Shown: piece after piece, positions 1 to 6,463 of the stretch
Layout of the letters: the number at the start of each line of letters is the position of its first letter
Numbering within the stretch: position 1 is the first letter of the stretch
Source: Azotobacter bryophylli
GTDB lineage: Bacteria > Pseudomonadota > Gammaproteobacteria > Pseudomonadales > Pseudomonadaceae
Direction: 5' to 3'
DNA: 64,000 nucleotides
Assembly: GCF_042643485.1 (NCBI RefSeq)
Contig: NZ_JBHRSJ010000036.1
Coordinates: 1 to 64,000 of the forward strand
Translations under genes and position numbers: made by a program
The notes under the pieces: generated by a model
Databases searched by the model: none
Seen by the model: the letters and a program-made list of their open reading frames with translations, nothing else
Told to the model about the DNA's origin: nothing

Positions 1-282
1 GGCTACGATGCTGAGCATCTGCGCCAGTACTGCGACCGCTACCGGATGCAGCCGGTAATTCCGCTGCGAACCATGAAGCGCAAGCCTAAACCGGGGCCTC
101 CTCGACTATTCGACCGTCCTAAATACCGGCAACGGAACATCATCGAGCGGATGTTCGGCTGGTTGAAGGAGAGCCGTAGGATTGGCACCCGTTACGATAA
201 GCTAACAAGAAGTTTTGCCGCCATGGTCACGCTGGCTTGTACGCTGCGGTGCCTACGGCAGTACTTTTCGTACAGAGCCTAA
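1..282 (+). CDS. IS5-family transposase, C-terminal part (runs off left edge)
   Basis: The open frame enters from the left edge and stops at TAA 280-282, giving 93 visible residues. The run RNIIERMFGWLKESRRIGTR followed by YDK is the C-terminal signature of IS5-group DDE transposases, with the last catalytic glutamate in IIER. A full protein or orfB would be longer, so only the end is visible. No terminal inverted repeat could be confirmed downstream, although the IS should end within the next few dozen bases. It lies just upstream of element A's DUF4224-integrase pair, so the IS has inserted into or next to element A. Confidence 0.8.
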   Translation, partial: GYDAEHLRQYCDRYRMQPVIPLRTMKRKPKPGPPRLFDRPKYRQRNIIERMFGWLKESRRIGTRYDKLTRSFAAMVTLACTLRCLRQYFSYRA

Positions 283-387
283 TACTCCGAATCCACGCTA
301 CTGGCGAGTCGCCATCGCCCTGTGGAGCCCAACTCCCCCCAAGCCACTGCACTCCCTGGCTATCGCCAGGAAGGAGAAGTATTGCCC

Positions 388-624
388 ATGGAAAGCGAGA
401 TTCTTTCCGAACAAGAGCTAGAGGAAATCACCGGCTATAAAGAGCGCGCCTGGCAACGTCGCTGGCTGGATGAGCGCCAATGGCACTACGTCCAGAGCCG
501 CGGAGGGCGCCCCCTCGTTGGGCGCTTATATGCCCGCCAGATGCTTGGTACTCCAGCGGTACAGCCATCAGCCCCCACGCAACCAAAACCAACCTGGACA
601 CCCGACTTTTCCAAGGTGAACTGA
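388..624 (+). CDS. DUF4224 family protein (integrase-associated, excisionase-like position), element A
   Basis: A 78-residue protein with the DUF4224 pattern: LSEQELEEITGYK near the N-terminus and GRPLVGRLYARQML later. I chose ATG 388 because AAGGAGA at 372-377 is 11 nt upstream and the copy at 44401 has the same arrangement. DUF4224 proteins are small phage proteins usually encoded just before a tyrosine integrase; an excisionase or directionality role is inferred from position. It ends 1 nt before the integrase start, so translation is probably coupled. Confidence 0.8.
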   Translation: MESEILSEQELEEITGYKERAWQRRWLDERQWHYVQSRGGRPLVGRLYARQMLGTPAVQPSAPTQPKPTWTPDFSKVN

Positions 625-625
625 A

Positions 626-1675
626 GTGCGACCGCGCAATCCAGATAATCGAGACCTTCCCATCAATATGTATCGCCATTGTCGGCAGCGTAAGAACGGA
701 ACGGTCTGGATCAGCTACTACTACCGCGGATCTGACGGGAAAGTCATTCCGCTGGGCCGGGACTTAAATAAGGCCCGGTTGCGCTGGGCAGAACTCGAGG
801 CCAAGGAAGCGCCAGCCGACCTCAAGACAATGCAGGCCATCTTCGATCGCTATGAGCGCGACATCATCCCCTACAAAGCACCGCGCACCCAGAGAGACAA
901 CAAGGCTGAGCTGAAACAGCTGCGGGCGGTGTTCGACAGCGCACCAATTGAGGCCATCACGCCTGCAATGATCGCTCAGTATCGCGATGCGCGATCGGCG
1001 AAGACCCGGGCGAACCGCGAGATCGCACTGCTCTCCCACGTGTTCAACATCGCACGCGAATGGGGACTGTGCGAGCAGGCCAACCCCTGTCAAGGGGTAC
1101 GCAAGAACAAGGAAAAACCGCGCGACTACTACGCCAATGATGCAGTCTGGAAAGCGGTCTATGCGCAGGCCTGCCATGAGCTACGTGATGCCATGGATCT
1201 GGCTCTGCTGACCGGCCAAAGACCGGCTGACGTGCTCGCGATGCGCCGCGACGACATTGTCGACGGCTACCTGCTGGTGCGGCAGGGAAAGACCGACAAG
1301 AAACTGCGCATCCAGGTCGAGGTCGATGGCGAGCCCAACAGCCTCGGCAAGCTGGTCGAGAGGATCAATAAAGGGAATGCCGAGTACCTTTCGCCCTTCT
1401 TGGTCATCAACCGACGCGGCCAGCGCGTGTCATGGCCGATGCTCCGAAATCGCTGGGACGATGCTCGTGAGTCGGCTGCCATCAAGGCAGCAGCAGCTGG
1501 CGAGCAAGAGCTGGCTGTGAGGATCAGGCAGTTCCAGTTCCGGGATATCCGGCCAAAGGCTGCCAGCGAAATTCGAGACTTGTCAGACGCAAGCGTGCTG
1601 CTCGGGCACTCGACCGAGGGCATTACCAAGCGTGTCTATAGGCGCGTCGGCGCCATCGCCAAACCATCGAAATAG
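626..1675 (+). CDS. int: Tyrosine-type site-specific integrase, element A
   Basis: 349 residues with an Arm/SAM-like N-terminal half and a phage integrase catalytic domain. The first catalytic Arg is in TGQRPADVL, the HxxR box reads FRDIRPKAASE so its His is replaced by Arg, the second His is in LLGHS, and the Tyr is in RVYRR. GTG 626 gives an N-terminus (RPRNPDNRDLP) alignable with the second integrase (GRQKNPENRDLP). The gene ends 53 bp before the att repeat, as expected for an integrase acting on the tRNA-Cys site. It is clearly homologous to the 44640 integrase along its whole length. Confidence 0.93.
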   Translation: MRPRNPDNRDLPINMYRHCRQRKNGTVWISYYYRGSDGKVIPLGRDLNKARLRWAELEAKEAPADLKTMQAIFDRYERDIIPYKAPRTQRDNKAELKQLRAVFDSAPIEAITPAMIAQYRDARSAKTRANREIALLSHVFNIAREWGLCEQANPCQGVRKNKEKPRDYYANDAVWKAVYAQACHELRDAMDLALLTGQRPADVLAMRRDDIVDGYLLVRQGKTDKKLRIQVEVDGEPNSLGKLVERINKGNAEYLSPFLVINRRGQRVSWPMLRNRWDDARESAAIKAAAAGEQELAVRIRQFQFRDIRPKAASEIRDLSDASVLLGHSTEGITKRVYRRVGAIAKPSK

Positions 1676-1728
1676 CAAAAGTTTTCGCACGCGTGTGAAA
1701 ACTAATGCAACAACATGGCTTTGGCGCA

Positions 1729-1821
1729 GAAATGAAAAAGCCCCGTAGACCTGAATCTACGGGGCTTTCATAGTGGAGGCCGAGGTCGGAATCGAACCGG
1801 CGTACACGGATTTGCAATCCG
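1729..1821. repeat. att core, left copy (93-bp direct repeat, attL of prophage B / att of element A)
   Basis: It is identical base for base to 45766-45858, and the match breaks at both ends (1728 A against G; 1822 A against C). Bases 1774-1821 equal the 3' 48 nt of tRNA-Cys with CCA, ending in the anticodon stem. The rest is the tRNA terminator hairpin and flank. Duplication of a tRNA 3' end next to an integrase gene is the standard product of tRNA-targeted integration. Confidence 0.93.
1737..1768 (-). terminator. Duplicated tRNA terminator hairpin inside att
   Basis: A 13-bp perfect stem (AAAGCCCCGTAGA with its complement) has a 6-nt loop and is followed by a T run on the minus strand. It is identical to 45774-45805. 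On the plus strand it also follows the element A integrase and could end that transcript. Confidence 0.75.
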
Positions 1822-2229
1822 ATACTATTTCTGTTTCATATCAATAGGTTAGCAATATACCGTTTCCACTACTGGGAAATTTTGTCTTGCTTACAGCCCT
1901 AGAGCCACGCGGCCTCGCTTTCCCCAAGTGGAAACGATTTACCCCGCATTCCAGGCCCCGTTCTGGACGAATTTCTCCCCTTCCTCGCCTGTCCGGGCAA
2001 CCTCAATCACTTGCAAGTAGTCGCTTTACACCAAGCGCAAAAATCGCCAAGCAGAGAGCCAGGCGTTCAGGACAGGAAAGCCTCGAGCTAGACGCTTAGA
2101 ACTCCCTCATTGGCCTAGGCAGCCTACAGGCCCGGAAAGATTGGCTAGAGTACATTGCTGGTCATACCACAGGGCTTGCAGCGATACCTTGGCAGGCCGC
2201 CACCAGATTTAATGGCCTCAAAAACAGCA
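1822..2229. other. Prophage left-end non-coding stretch
   Basis: About 400 bp between the att core and the DUF2750 gene. A 70-codon plus-strand frame at 1887-2099 has arginine- and serine-rich composition without a ribosome binding site, so I do not call it. I see no tRNA, IS end or strong hairpin here. Confidence 0.5.
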
Positions 2230-2619
2230 TCAGGATTTGACTGGCACCAGTAACATTAGGCGCCTGCGGAATTCTTCGACGTTCCTTTGTAGATGGGTTG
2301 GTGAAACGTCAAAACCCTTTGCTGATAGGCCTGACCAATTTACACCAGCTAGCAAGCCATCCCGGACAAGCCCAGGCACCCAGCGCTCACAAAATATTGA
2401 CCACTCTATAGCCACAGGAACGAAGCTGTTATAGGCAGGCACGCCATGAATCACCTTAAGAGCACGTGACTCAGAAGACCAAAATGGCATAGCCCGACTC
2501 CCATCACTATTAATAGGGGCTGGAAAGCCACCCGTGTCTTTAATTCCCCAGACTCGCCCCGATTCGGCTACCTCGCGATAAAACTCTGAAGCATGGGAGG
2601 CTGCAATACTCATATGCAC
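2230..2619 (-). CDS. DUF2750 domain protein
   Basis: 129 residues. The N-terminal pattern FYREVAESGRVWGIKD, then FPAP, then FWSSESRALKVI fits the DUF2750 family of small cytosolic proteins of unknown function. That family is common in integron cassettes and genomic islands. Start codons at 2619 and 2613 are both possible and differ by two residues. The gene begins 22 bp from an attC-like inverted-repeat site (2642-2755), with the other small accessory genes behind it on the same strand. Confidence 0.75.
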   Translation of the reverse strand: MHMSIAASHASEFYREVAESGRVWGIKDTGGFPAPINSDGSRAMPFWSSESRALKVIHGVPAYNSFVPVAIEWSIFCERWVPGLVRDGLLAGVNWSGLSAKGFDVSPTHLQRNVEEFRRRLMLLVPVKS

Positions 2620-2641
2620 CGAACTATAAATAGAGACAAAA

Positions 2642-2755
2642 TGGTGTATAACTCCCCGGACGGGCGTGGTGTATAATATTCCTTGCCATGCTTGCGCCCC
2701 TGTCTATTCCGCTGGTTTCGCAGTCATAATTGCTGCTTTGCGACGTTATACACCA
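2642..2755 (-). repeat. attC-like site or small inverted-repeat element, copy 1
   Basis: A 114-bp segment bounded by perfect 11-bp inverted repeats (TGGTGTATAAC and GTTATACACCA). Its relative at 4073-4185 shares both ends plus internal blocks such as GCTTTGCGACGTTATAC. On the minus strand, the strand of the surrounding genes, it begins GTATAAC-GTCGCAAAG and ends GTTATAC, like the R''/L'' and R' boxes of integron attC sites, and its length fits the attC range. The alternative is a MITE. No integron integrase is visible. Confidence 0.5.
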
Positions 2756-2802
2756 AGGCCATCAGCACTTGGCAAGTTGCTAATCGGATCATTGCATAGC
2801 CC

Positions 2803-2877
2803 GTAGGGTGGATAACTCGTGTAGCGATTACCCACCGTCTGCATCGGTAGACAAGGCTGCACCGTTGTCTACCCTAC
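2803..2877. repeat. REP-like double-hairpin repeat, copy R1
   Basis: About 75 bp with outer ends GTAGGGT and ACCCTAC. Inside are two imperfect palindromes: a GGGTGGATAACTC arm against GATTACCCACC, and GGTAGACAAGGCTG against GTTGTCTACC. Related copies lie at 3495-3568, 4284-4357 and, partially, 5157-5208, all in the same orientation. This resembles dispersed intergenic palindromes common in Pseudomonas-type genomes. Confidence 0.7.
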
Positions 2878-3219
2878 TCGCTTGCGCAACGCAAGGTATA
2901 GACGCCTCAGGAGAATCGGCATTAACAATAAATACACATAGCTGCAAACTTCACTCTGAAACTGCAAATAATAATTCATATTATCCATTGAGAAGCCTTC
3001 ACGCCTCCAAATTAAACCCTGCAAGACACTCGAAATAAACTCCACAACCCTCCACACTCCAAACAAGGACAACAATGACACCATAAAGAATAAGCCCCTG
3101 TGAGAGACCTTCCTCCAAGCGACCACTGTTGCCAAAAAAGAAATTATTATCGAGCAGTAATCAGCAATCATATGCGGCATCAAAATCAACTTCACCCAGA
3201 CGTCCTTAGGTATTAACAC
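2869..3219 (-). CDS. Small multi-pass membrane protein, unknown function
   Basis: 116 residues with three likely membrane segments: around residues 12-34 (LILMPHMIADYCSIIISFLA), 43-65 (GLFFMVSLLSLFGVWRVVEF) and 92-108 (VYLLLMPILLRRLYLA). The C-terminus is basic. I do not recognise a family. The stop lies within repeat R1, and the gene follows the 3238-3462 gene by 18 bp on the same strand, so the two are probably co-transcribed. The low GC compared with the host fits acquired DNA. Confidence 0.55.
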   Translation of the reverse strand: MLIPKDVWVKLILMPHMIADYCSIIISFLATVVAWRKVSHRGLFFMVSLLSLFGVWRVVEFISSVLQGLIWRREGFSMDNMNYYLQFQSEVCSYVYLLLMPILLRRLYLALRKRVG

Positions 3220-3237
3220 TACCAGCCAATAAAAGTT

Positions 3238-3462
3238 TTAACGCAACCCCGAGAGCATTTCCGACACAGGAGCATGGAAACCATTAATCAAAAGACTAAG
3301 CAACGGGGGAAACTCCGACTTCTCATAGACCGCCTGACTTTCCGAAATCAGTCTGGCCACGGAAACCGGCGCAGGCGACAGCCCTTCCGACTCTATCGTT
3401 ACCTCTTGAGCAAAACCCAAAACCGGGAAGAGGAAGAGCAACGTACAACTTATCTTTCGCAT
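3238..3462 (-). CDS. Small exported protein, unknown function
   Basis: 74 residues from ATG 3462. The N-terminus MRKISCTLLFLFPVLGFAQE is a good Sec signal peptide with likely cleavage after GFA or AQ, leaving a mature peptide of about 55 residues. A longer frame from 3486 would put nine extra residues before the signal, so 3462 is preferred. It probably forms a transcription unit with the membrane protein 18 bp downstream, so the pair may act together at the cell envelope. No family is recognised. Confidence 0.5.
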   Translation of the reverse strand: MRKISCTLLFLFPVLGFAQEVTIESEGLSPAPVSVARLISESQAVYEKSEFPPLLSLLINGFHAPVSEMLSGLR

Positions 3463-3494
3463 GATCACCAACCAAAATCCAATCATTAGTCTTG

Positions 3495-3568
3495 CAGGGT
3501 GGGCAACTCGTAAAGCAATTGCCCATCGTTTGCATCGGTAGACAAGGCTGTGCCGTTGTCTACCCTAC
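3495..3568. repeat. REP-like double-hairpin repeat, copy R2
   Basis: Same design as R1: CAGGGTGGGCAACTC arm, then the GCATCGGTAGACAAGGCTG core, ending TCTACCCTAC. It differs from R1 at several positions in both arms. It lies between the 3238 and 3592 genes. Confidence 0.7.
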
Positions 3569-3591
3569 TTGCTTGAACTATAAGTTAGAGG

Positions 3592-4041
3592 TCAAGCCTC
3601 TCCGCCGTCATGTATTCCAAGTTTGCTAGCAATATTTTTCCTGAGCTGCGTGATCTCCTGAATATGTTGATTTGCCGATGTAGGGTTTTGGTCAAATTTT
3701 GCAATAACCAAGTGCTCACCTCTGGGCCCACTCAGGTGTAACGACCTTCCCGCATAACTTTCGACTTGGGAGTAAATTCGAGAGTAGCTTGATAGATCAA
3801 CTTGCCTTCTGAGAATTAGTGAGTACGGCTTTCTGTAGAAATAGGTCAATATTTTTCTTTTTGTATCGATGACCGCTGATTTGGGGCTCGCTAGCAAGGC
3901 TGCGTTCAAGGCTGTAACTGCCGTAATGGCAAAGATTGTGTTGGTTAGCTTTATAGCAACTAGAAATAAAATTGCAGAGTAAATGATTTGCAGAAACCAT
4001 TTACTTGCGCTGACTGGAATATAGATCATGTCTTCGTGCAT
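3592..4041 (-). CDS. Membrane-anchored protein, unknown function
   Basis: 149 residues. Two close hydrophobic stretches at about residues 14-33 and 35-52 form an N-terminal membrane hairpin. A soluble domain follows, with alternating beta-like segments (AVIDTKRKILTYFYRKPYSL, then IYSQVESYAGRSLHLS) that recall PH-like domains of small bacterial membrane proteins. That resemblance is only an impression. Lower GC than the phage core. It is flanked by R2 downstream and the attC-like site 2 upstream, which makes it a discrete cassette-like unit. Confidence 0.55.
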   Translation of the reverse strand: MHEDMIYIPVSASKWFLQIIYSAILFLVAIKLTNTIFAITAVTALNAALLASPKSAVIDTKRKILTYFYRKPYSLILRRQVDLSSYSRIYSQVESYAGRSLHLSGPRGEHLVIAKFDQNPTSANQHIQEITQLRKNIASKLGIHDGGEA

Positions 4042-4072
4042 GCTGATTATCTAACTACAGATAGACAACAAA

Positions 4073-4185
4073 TGGCGTATAGCTCGCCAAATGGGACTGG
4101 TGGATAACACTCTCTTTGCCTCAGCTCTCCCTTCTACGCCGCTGATTTCACGGCCAAGCTGGCCGCTTTGCGACGTTATACGCTA
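4073..4185 (-). repeat. attC-like site or small inverted-repeat element, copy 2
   Basis: A 113-bp relative of the site at 2642-2755, bounded by imperfect repeats TGGCGTATAGC and GTTATACGCTA. Read on the minus strand, the left box TCGCAAAG pairs with TTTGGCGA leaving an unpaired G, like the extrahelical base of attC sites. It sits 3' of the NERD gene, where a cassette attC belongs. The right core reads GCTATAC rather than GTTATAC, which weakens the case. Confidence 0.45.
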
Positions 4186-4283
4186 TACACTGCTGGCGCC
4201 AGCAGTTAGCTATCCAACTATAAAGTCCGACCCCGCCTGCTCTCAACCTCGCGCATAGCCTCTCCCAGTCAACTCCTATCCGA

Positions 4284-4357
4284 CAGGGTGGGTAACTCGC
4301 GTTGCGATTACACACCGTTGGCATCGGTAGACAAGGCTGCGCCGTTGCCTACCCTAC
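4284..4357. repeat. REP-like double-hairpin repeat, copy R3
   Basis: Third copy, starting ACAGGGTGGGTAACTC and ending CCTACCCTAC, with the conserved GCATCGGTAGACAAGGCTG centre. It overlaps the stop codon of the NERD gene, so the repeat supplied the end of that reading frame. Confidence 0.7.
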
Positions 4358-5139
4358 CCGCTGCCTCCTCCGAGGCTCTGGAGCGTTCGGCACTTGGGAA
4401 AGGCCGAGCAACCCCAGAACTGCTGCCCTGCTTTCGGGCCGGTCTTCAGCGTGCGAATCAGCATCAGGCTGCCACATTTGGGGCATTTACGCTCGGCCGT
4501 GGGATCGCTGCGGCGTTTGAGGTTCTGCACATGCTCGCGGTGAGTAGCGAGCGTCGGTGCTCGGCGGCCGTCCTGCAGCGCACGCAGCAGAGCCTCCACC
4601 TCGGCCTCGCTGAACACCGGCTCTCGGAACGACTTGATGTAACGGATAAAGCCGATGCCTTCGGTGACGTTCGCCGGCATCAGGGTCTTGAAGGTGCTGC
4701 CGCCGACGAAGGCGATCACCGAATGCAGATGCTCCGGCGCCACACCGAGCGTCGCCTCCAGCGCCTTGAGGTGCTTGTAGTTCTGCCGCAATGGGTTCTG
4801 GAACCTGAAGCTCTGCTTGTAGAGTTTCTGCGTCCACTGCGCCTGCTGTTCGTTGCCGAAAATCCAGCCATTCATGTTCTTGGTTTCGAGCACGAAGATG
4901 CCGAAGCGCGAGACAAACACATGGTCGATCTGCGTCGTACCGTCCGGTGTCGTCAGCGTCACATTGTGCAGACGGCGATATGTCTGCTTATCCAGTTGCC
5001 AGTGCGCGAACAGACGAACCAGCAGCTCGCCGATATACCCCTTTACCCAGGGCGACTTCAGGAGGCCGACCAACAACATCAGTGGCGCAAGCCAGATGGC
5101 CGTTTTCCAGAGCTGGGCGATTACGGGTGTGAAGTCCAA
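4354..5139 (-). CDS. NERD nuclease-related domain protein with C-terminal topoisomerase-type zinc ribbon
   Basis: 261 residues. A membrane segment at about 13-27 (AIWLAPLMLLVGLL) is followed by a NERD domain at about 33-150. The conserved core includes QIDHVFVSRFGIFVLETKNM, where D and the ETK motif match the PD-(D/E)xK-like active site. The C-terminus (about 215-255) has CPKCG and CSAFPKC, a zf-C4_Topoisom ribbon expected to bind single-stranded DNA. NERD proteins are predicted nucleases often found on islands. This fits a membrane-tethered nuclease with a possible defence role, which is inferred. The stop is inside repeat R3. Confidence 0.85.
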   Translation of the reverse strand: MDFTPVIAQLWKTAIWLAPLMLLVGLLKSPWVKGYIGELLVRLFAHWQLDKQTYRRLHNVTLTTPDGTTQIDHVFVSRFGIFVLETKNMNGWIFGNEQQAQWTQKLYKQSFRFQNPLRQNYKHLKALEATLGVAPEHLHSVIAFVGGSTFKTLMPANVTEGIGFIRYIKSFREPVFSEAEVEALLRALQDGRRAPTLATHREHVQNLKRRSDPTAERKCPKCGSLMLIRTLKTGPKAGQQFWGCSAFPKCRTLQSLGGGSG

Positions 5140-5156
5140 TTTCTATATCTCCAGCT

Positions 5157-5208
5157 ACGACAGGATGGTGCTTTGTGCGGTAGGTAAGGCTGTGCGTTGT
5201 CTACCCTA
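5157..5208. repeat. REP-like repeat, truncated copy R4
   Basis: Only the second palindrome (GGTAGGTAAGGCTGTGCG, then TTGTCTACCCTAC) is well preserved, and the first arm is degraded to ACAGGATGGTGC. It lies just upstream of the NERD start codon, so it may overlap that gene's promoter. Confidence 0.55.
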
Positions 5209-5298
5209 CGAGCTAGCTTTTTCGCATCAAAGTGATAGCCAGTTGCCATAATACCTCCTATAGCAATAGGATTGCTGGTATTTATCAAGGAGGTTGAA

Positions 5299-6378
5299 AT
5301 GGAGTTTATCGAAAGGCTAAACAGCTTAGCGGCCAAGATTCGCCAACAGAGTGCAGCTATCCAGACGGAAGAGGCCACGAAAAATGCTTTCGTCATGCCC
5401 TTCATCAATACCGTGCTTGGATATGACGTATTCGATCCAACCGAGGTAACGCCAGAGTACGTCTGCGATATCGGCACGAAGAAGGGCGAGAAGATTGATT
5501 ACGCCATTCTGAAAAATGGTGAAGTACAGATACTAATCGAGTGCAAGAAGATAGGCGAGTCGCTGAACATTAATCATGCTTCTCAACTCTTTCGCTATTT
5601 CCACGTCACCAATGCGCGCATCTCGATCCTGACAAATGGTCAAGTTTACAAGTTCTTCACGGACTTGGACGCACCGAACAAAATGGATGAAAAACCATTC
5701 CTAGAGTTGGACCTGCTCGACATTGATGAATATGTGGTACCCGAGCTGCTCAAGCTCACGAAGTCGGCATTCGACGTCGAATCTATCATCAATGCAGCGG
5801 GCGAGCTGAAGTATGTCAGCCAGATCAAGAAGGTGATTGCTACTCAGCTCAGCGTGCCTGATGAGGATTTCGTTAAGCTGATTGCCTCCCGCGTGTATGA
5901 CGGCATTATCACGCAGAAGGTACGCGACCAATTTTCCGAACTGACGCGTAAGGCGGCGGCCCAGTTTCTAAACGACCAAGTGAATGAGCGACTGAAGTCA
6001 GCCATGAGTGGAAGCGCCAGCGCCATAAGTACGGTGCCCGCTCACGAAGAGAACATAAGTCCTGAGAAAATAGAGGACGATAAAGTAGTCACCACTATCG
6101 AAGAGATGGAGGGATTCCATATTGTGAAAGCGATCGTGCGCTCGGCCGTAGAAGCCAAGCGTATCGTTCAGCGTGATACTCAAAGCTATTGTGGCGTCCT
6201 GTTAGACGATAACAACCGCAAGCCCATCTGTCGGCTTCATTTCAACCGCAGCCAAAAATATATCGGAATTTTCGACAAAGAGAAAAACGAGACGCGACAC
6301 CCCATTGAGGCCCTCGATGACATCTATAACTTCTCAGACCAACTGAGAGATACCGTCGGCTTTTATCTTAACTCTTAA
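5299..6378 (+). CDS. Type I restriction R-subunit N-terminal-like (HSDR_N) nuclease domain protein
   Basis: 359 residues from ATG 5299, set by AAGGAGG at 5287-5293. Residues about 20-150 match HSDR_N-type PD-(D/E)xK nucleases: TEEATKNAFVMPFI, then KIDYAILKNGEVQILIECKK with catalytic D, E and K, and HASQLFRYFHV. There is no helicase domain, so this is a stand-alone nuclease-like protein and not a full HsdR. The C-terminal part (about 245-355) is unassigned. It is followed 85 bp later by an AIPR gene on the same strand. A two-gene anti-phage or abortive-infection unit is inferred. Confidence 0.8.
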   Translation: MEFIERLNSLAAKIRQQSAAIQTEEATKNAFVMPFINTVLGYDVFDPTEVTPEYVCDIGTKKGEKIDYAILKNGEVQILIECKKIGESLNINHASQLFRYFHVTNARISILTNGQVYKFFTDLDAPNKMDEKPFLELDLLDIDEYVVPELLKLTKSAFDVESIINAAGELKYVSQIKKVIATQLSVPDEDFVKLIASRVYDGIITQKVRDQFSELTRKAAAQFLNDQVNERLKSAMSGSASAISTVPAHEENISPEKIEDDKVVTTIEEMEGFHIVKAIVRSAVEAKRIVQRDTQSYCGVLLDDNNRKPICRLHFNRSQKYIGIFDKEKNETRHPIEALDDIYNFSDQLRDTVGFYLNS

Positions 6379-6463
6379 ATATTCAGGGCAACCATAAATG
6401 GACAAGCAGAGCGTTGCCCCTCTACTCGCTTTATAAAATCCATTCGATGGCAGATTCACGAGA

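Larger units (their letters stand above)
1..1821. mobile_element. Right end of integrated element A (tandem neighbour of the prophage)
   Basis: The stretch left of the 93-bp repeat holds an IS transposase tail, a DUF4224 gene and a tyrosine integrase ending about 50 bp before the repeat. This is the same order as at the right end of the 44-kb prophage (DUF4224, integrase, repeat). I infer a second element integrated in the same tRNA-Cys. Its left part lies outside the window, so its size and type are unknown. Confidence 0.75.

Noticed and set aside
1774..1821. tRNA-Cys-like sequence next to the left att
   Set aside because: Only the 3' 48 nt are present; the 5' half after 1821 does not match, so this is the att duplication and not a tRNA gene.
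1887..2099. 70-codon ORF near the left att
   Set aside because: No ribosome site, unusual Arg/Ser-rich composition and no similarity that I can recognise.
2808..3038. 76-codon plus-strand ORF
   Set aside because: It starts inside repeat R1 and runs opposite the membrane-protein gene; no support.
2803..5208. Regularly spaced repeats as a possible CRISPR array
   Set aside because: Copies are about 700-870 bp apart with genes between, contain two palindromes and vary; they are REP-like, not CRISPR.
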